A DNA stretch of 45,964 bases from Candidatus Acidiferrales bacterium (GTDB lineage: Bacteria; Acidobacteriota; Terriglobia; Acidiferrales; UBA7541), in assembly GCA_031296075.1 (NCBI GenBank), contig JARLGK010000086.1, positions 1 through 45,964 of the forward strand, in the 5' to 3' direction. Of the stretch, positions 43,161-45,964 are shown piece after piece (the stretch's first letter is position 1; each line of letters begins with the position of its first letter). The notes under the pieces were generated by a model. It worked only from the letters and a program-made list of their open reading frames with translations, was not told the origin of the DNA and searched no databases. The position numbers were made by a program, and so were the translations under genes.

Positions 43161-44057
43161 TCAATCGAGACCTTGCGCGTGCAGGAATTCGCGCGCCACT
43201 TCGCTTGCGTCGCGGCCCTCGCCGGCCACCGCGTAATTCATCTTTTGCATTTGCGCGTTTGTGATCTTGCCGGCCAGCTCGGCGATGGCGGCGCGCGCCT
43301 CCGGATGCCGCGCGAGAGTGCCTTCCCGCACGATCGGCACGGCTTCATACGGCGGGAAGTAGTGCTTGTCGTCCGCCAGAATGACCAAATCGCGGGCGGC
43401 GAGCAATCCGTCGGTCGAGTTTCCCGCGACGAGATCCACCTGCTTGTCGAGCAGCGCGCGATAGAGCAGGCCGAGATCCAGAATCCGCGGTGGCGCGGAG
43501 AATTGCAATTCGTACGCGCGCGCCAGGCCGGGATAACCGTCCGGGCGCTCCATGAACTCATAGCCGAAACCGGCGCGCCAGTCGCGGGTGAAAGGGACGG
43601 CGCTTGAGAGGGTGTTGAGATGCAGGCGGCGGGCGTCTTCACCGCGGATGACGATTGCGAATGTGTCGTCGAAGCCGAGCGACGGCATCACTTCAAACTG
43701 AAACCGCTTCTTGTACTCCGATTGGACTTTGCCGAAGACGGCGGCGGGATCGCTTTCGACCGGATCGTGCAGGATCGCGGTGAGAGCCGTGCCGGTATAT
43801 TCGACATAGGTGTCAATGCGGCCCGCCAGAAGCGCCTGCTGGCAGATATAACTGCCGGCGAGATAGAAGCGGCGCTCGACGCGCAGGTGCGTGCGCGCTT
43901 CGAGATGCTGCGCCAGAATTTCGCCGAGAAGCGCCTGCTCGGGGAAATTCTTCGAGCCGACGACGATGGTGTCGCTGTTGCGCGCGCTGCAGCCGATCAC
44001 GAAAGCTGCGAGGAAGCAAATGGCGGCTGGCAATAGGCGCGCGCGGAGGGATTTCAT
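43161..44057 (-). CDS. OpuBC-type substrate-binding lipoprotein
   Basis: This 298-residue periplasmic binding protein belongs to the glycine betaine/choline/proline (OpuAC/QAT) family. The N-terminus has a hydrophobic segment and a lipobox-like FVIGC with the cysteine at about residue 23. Family segments are VVGSKNFPEQALLGEI, DTYVEYTGTAL and LVAGNSTDGLL. It delivers a compatible solute to the adjacent permease. The exact substrate is unknown. It follows the permease by 7 bases. Confidence 0.88.
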   Translation of the reverse strand: MKSLRARLLPAAICFLAAFVIGCSARNSDTIVVGSKNFPEQALLGEILAQHLEARTHLRVERRFYLAGSYICQQALLAGRIDTYVEYTGTALTAILHDPVESDPAAVFGKVQSEYKKRFQFEVMPSLGFDDTFAIVIRGEDARRLHLNTLSSAVPFTRDWRAGFGYEFMERPDGYPGLARAYELQFSAPPRILDLGLLYRALLDKQVDLVAGNSTDGLLAARDLVILADDKHYFPPYEAVPIVREGTLARHPEARAAIAELAGKITNAQMQKMNYAVAGEGRDASEVAREFLHAQGLD

Positions 44058-44064
44058 CGTGATG

Positions 44065-44700
44065 TCACCGCGCGGGCCGCAGACGGCGTTCGAGGACGCT
44101 GACGAAAAAATCGGCCAGCAGAGCGAGGGCAGCCGCGGGAATCGCTCCCGCGAGGATGAGTTGGTTGTTCACCAGCGCGAGGCCGCGAAAGATGAATTCA
44201 CCCAATCCCCCCGCGCCAACGGCGGCGGCAATTGTGGCGACTCCAATAGTCAGGACGGTTGCGACGCGTATTCCCGCAAGAACGGTTGAAAGCGAGAGCG
44301 GCAACTCGACTTGAAAGAGAATCTGGCGCGGAGTCATGCCCATCCCGCGGGCGGCCTCGCGGACGGCGGGGTCCACGCCGGTAATTCCCGCGGCGGTGTT
44401 TCGAATGATGGGCAGCAGGGCGTAGAGCGTGAGCGCGGTGATGGCGACTCGGTCGGCGCGGTCACCGAGCCAAGGAACCGGAAGCAAGAATCCAAGCAGC
44501 GCGAGACTGGGAATCGTCTCGGCGACATTGGCGCTGCCGAGGATTGGTTTCGAAAGCCACGGCCGCCGCGCGACGAGAATTCCGAGTGGAACGCCGATGG
44601 CGATGGCCAGCAGCATCGTGGCGCCGACGAGCCAGACGTGCTCAAGCGTCGCTTGCAGGATTTCGCCGGCATGCTGGGAGAAGAATCCCACTTCGTTCAT
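44065..44700 (-). CDS. OpuBB-type ABC permease
   Basis: This 211-residue membrane protein has about five or six hydrophobic segments and the inner-membrane transporter motif in the cytoplasmic loop (REAARGMGMTPRQILFQVELP). It forms the channel of the betaine/choline-type importer. Its start overlaps the ATPase stop (ATGA), and the binding-protein gene follows. Confidence 0.9.
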   Translation of the reverse strand: MNEVGFFSQHAGEILQATLEHVWLVGATMLLAIAIGVPLGILVARRPWLSKPILGSANVAETIPSLALLGFLLPVPWLGDRADRVAITALTLYALLPIIRNTAAGITGVDPAVREAARGMGMTPRQILFQVELPLSLSTVLAGIRVATVLTIGVATIAAAVGAGGLGEFIFRGLALVNNQLILAGAIPAAALALLADFFVSVLERRLRPAR

Positions 44701-45479
44701 TGGCCCCTCTCAAATTCTTCCAAGGCGTGCAACTGCGCAACATACGCGGCCGCGACGGGCTCGCTCGAATGCAAGAAATCCTTCGGCGAATAGAGACCCT
44801 TGAGAGCTCCGTCTTCGATCAGGCCGATGCGGGTGCCGAGCAGCAGGGCTTCGCTGGTATCGTGCGTCACGATGACGATGGTTTTCTTGAGGCGTTCCTG
44901 AAGCGCTAGGAATTCACGGCGAATTTCCATGCGCGTGAGCGGGTCGAGCGCGCCAAAGGGCTCGTCCATCAACAGAATCGGCGGATCGGCGGCGAGAGCG
45001 CGCGCGACGCCGATTCTCTGGCGCTGGCCGCCGGAAAGCTCGTGCGGGTAGCGCCGCAGGAATTGCGCCGCATCGAGGCCGACGAGCGCGAGCAATTCCT
45101 GCGCCCGCGAATGGATTCGCTCCGTCGGCCACCCCTCAAGTCGCGGAACGAGAGAAATATTCTGCTCGACGGTGTAGTGAGGAAACAGTCCGGTCTCTTG
45201 AATCACGTAACCGATGTGGCGGCGGAGAGCGATGGCGTCCCAGTCGAGAGTGGAGCGGCCTTCGACGAGCACTTGGCCGTTGGTTGGCTCGGCGAGGCGG
45301 TTGATGAGCTTGAGCGCCGTGGTTTTTCCCGCGCCGCTGCGGCCAAGAAGAACCAGGGTCTCGCCGCGCCGCACCGTGAAGCTCACGTTTTGCAACAGGA
45401 CCTGACCGGCGGGCAGACGGTAACCGGTGTCGCGAAATTCGATAATGGCTTCGGGGCCGGCGCTCGTGTCGATGCTCAT
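44697..45479 (-). CDS. OpuBA-type ABC transporter ATPase
   Basis: This 260-residue ATPase starts at the ATG at 45479. A longer frame upstream lies inside the glycosylase gene and is a shadow. Walker A is LLGRSGAGKTTAL, the signature is LSGGQRQRIGVARAL, and Walker B is ILLMDEPFGALD, followed by the H-loop in VIVTHDTSEAL. No C-terminal CBS pair is present, unlike many OpuAA/ProV proteins. The start overlaps the uracil-DNA glycosylase stop by ATGA. Confidence 0.92.
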   Translation of the reverse strand: MSIDTSAGPEAIIEFRDTGYRLPAGQVLLQNVSFTVRRGETLVLLGRSGAGKTTALKLINRLAEPTNGQVLVEGRSTLDWDAIALRRHIGYVIQETGLFPHYTVEQNISLVPRLEGWPTERIHSRAQELLALVGLDAAQFLRRYPHELSGGQRQRIGVARALAADPPILLMDEPFGALDPLTRMEIRREFLALQERLKKTIVIVTHDTSEALLLGTRIGLIEDGALKGLYSPKDFLHSSEPVAAAYVAQLHALEEFERGQ

Positions 45480-45964
45480 GGGGAGGGGGCCATCCCGAGG
45501 TATCGCCGGATGTCGCTCAGAACGCGTGACAGCATAGCCTGTGTGAGCCTGCCGGTGAACGTATTTTGCTGGCTCGGATGGTAGGAAACGAAGAGGCGCG
45601 GCAGATCGCCATGCATCGCGTAACTGGCGCCGTGGGAGAAGGGAAACGCCGCGGCACTCTCGATCCGTCCCAGATCCTTGAGCAGGTTGAGGTACGCGCG
45701 CATGGCGATTCCGCCGAGCGCGAGCACCGCGTGCGGGCGAAGGATTTCGAGCTCGCGTTCGAGATAGGGACGGCAATTCGCGAGCTCCTCCGGCAGCGGC
45801 TCGTTGGCCGGCGGCGCGCAACGAAGCGCCGCGGTCACGTAGGCGTCTTCGAGCACGAGACCGTCGCCGCGGTCCGTCGAGACCGGTTGATTGGCGAAGC
45901 CGGCGCGATGAAGACCCTCGTAGAGAAAATCGCCCGAGCGGTCCCCGGTAAACATGCGGCCGGT
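45476..45964 (-). CDS. Type-5 uracil-DNA glycosylase (UdgB), partial
   Basis: The C-terminal 160 or so residues of a family-5-type glycosylase are present; the N-terminus lies beyond the window edge. Recognisable segments are MFTGDRSGDFLYEGLHRAGF, TAALRCAPPANEPLPEE, and SYHPSQQNTFTGRLT, the last containing the histidine of the second catalytic motif. The family removes uracil and related bases from DNA to start base-excision repair. The frame remains open into the last bases of the window, so the first methionine in view is internal. The stop overlaps the transporter ATPase start, an odd coupling of repair and osmolyte genes. Confidence 0.85.
   Translation of the reverse strand, partial: TGRMFTGDRSGDFLYEGLHRAGFANQPVSTDRGDGLVLEDAYVTAALRCAPPANEPLPEELANCRPYLERELEILRPHAVLALGGIAMRAYLNLLKDLGRIESAAAFPFSHGASYAMHGDLPRLFVSYHPSQQNTFTGRLTQAMLSRVLSDIRRYLGMAPSP

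Noticed and set aside
44697-45821. A longer start for the ABC ATPase at 45821
   Set aside because: The extra 114 residues lie inside the glycosylase gene in another frame and are Arg-rich. The ATG at 45479 gives a normal-length ATPase and a standard four-base overlap.
1-45964. CRISPR arrays, tRNA and rRNA genes
   Set aside because: No regularly spaced repeats, cloverleaf-like sequence with a CCA-type end or rRNA-like segment was noticed on either strand by eye.

Overview
The window looks like a high-GC, soil-type member of the Acidobacteriota. That is an inference. It rests on two large TonB-dependent receptors with N-terminal carboxypeptidase-regulatory-like domains, REP-like palindromes around a Y1-type (RAYT) transposase, a compact pqq operon, and PilZ-rich chemosensory gene sets with many overlapping starts and stops. 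No rRNA, tRNA or CRISPR array was seen.

Layout. (1) 1-592: left edge with a broken DUF2252-like gene. (2) 593-6962: a segment bounded by 215-bp inverted repeats that are about 95% identical. It carries a TonB-dependent receptor, a secreted metallophosphoesterase and a secreted YncE-like beta-propeller. The right repeat replaces the end of the next receptor gene (6870-9305, minus strand). (3) 9564-12929: pqqA-B-C-D-E for pyrroloquinoline quinone synthesis; pqqA has only 25 codons. (4) 13077-13937: a protein with two PilZ-like domains and a zinc ribbon between them. (5) 13938-16619: a gene-poor, repeat-rich stretch with several palindrome families, a RAYT transposase, and a remnant of a polymorphic-toxin tail with its probable immunity gene. 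(6) 16620-24660, minus strand: a complete chemosensory operon (tonB-like gene, mcp, cheW, cheR, cheA, cheB, cheY, cheX). (7) 25002-43126, plus strand: a sensor kinase, a receiver and an NtrC-type sigma-54 activator, then a second chemosensory set. That set has PilZ proteins, an unknown 535-aa protein, a pseudo-kinase, CheY, three CheW-type proteins, MCP, CheR, a CheA with two HPt domains and a REC domain, CheB, a degenerate receiver with a DUF4388 (PATAN) domain, and a receiver with a coiled-coil tail. (8) 43161-45964, minus strand: a type-5 uracil-DNA glycosylase (cut by the window edge) translationally coupled to an OpuB-type ABC importer.

How the parts work together. The minus-strand operon is a conventional adaptation-competent chemotaxis pathway with CheX as phosphatase. 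The plus-strand operon resembles Pil-Chp or alternative-cellular-function systems: a multi-domain CheA, several adaptors, and PilZ and PATAN outputs in place of flagellar genes. It lies downstream of an NtrC-type regulator with a possible sigma-54 element just after it. The most unusual items are the inverted-repeat cassette, the toxin/immunity remnant cut at a REP-like repeat, the pseudo-signalling proteins whose phosphorylation residues are missing, and a 34-codon ORF that exactly bridges cheW and mcp with stop/start overlaps at both ends.
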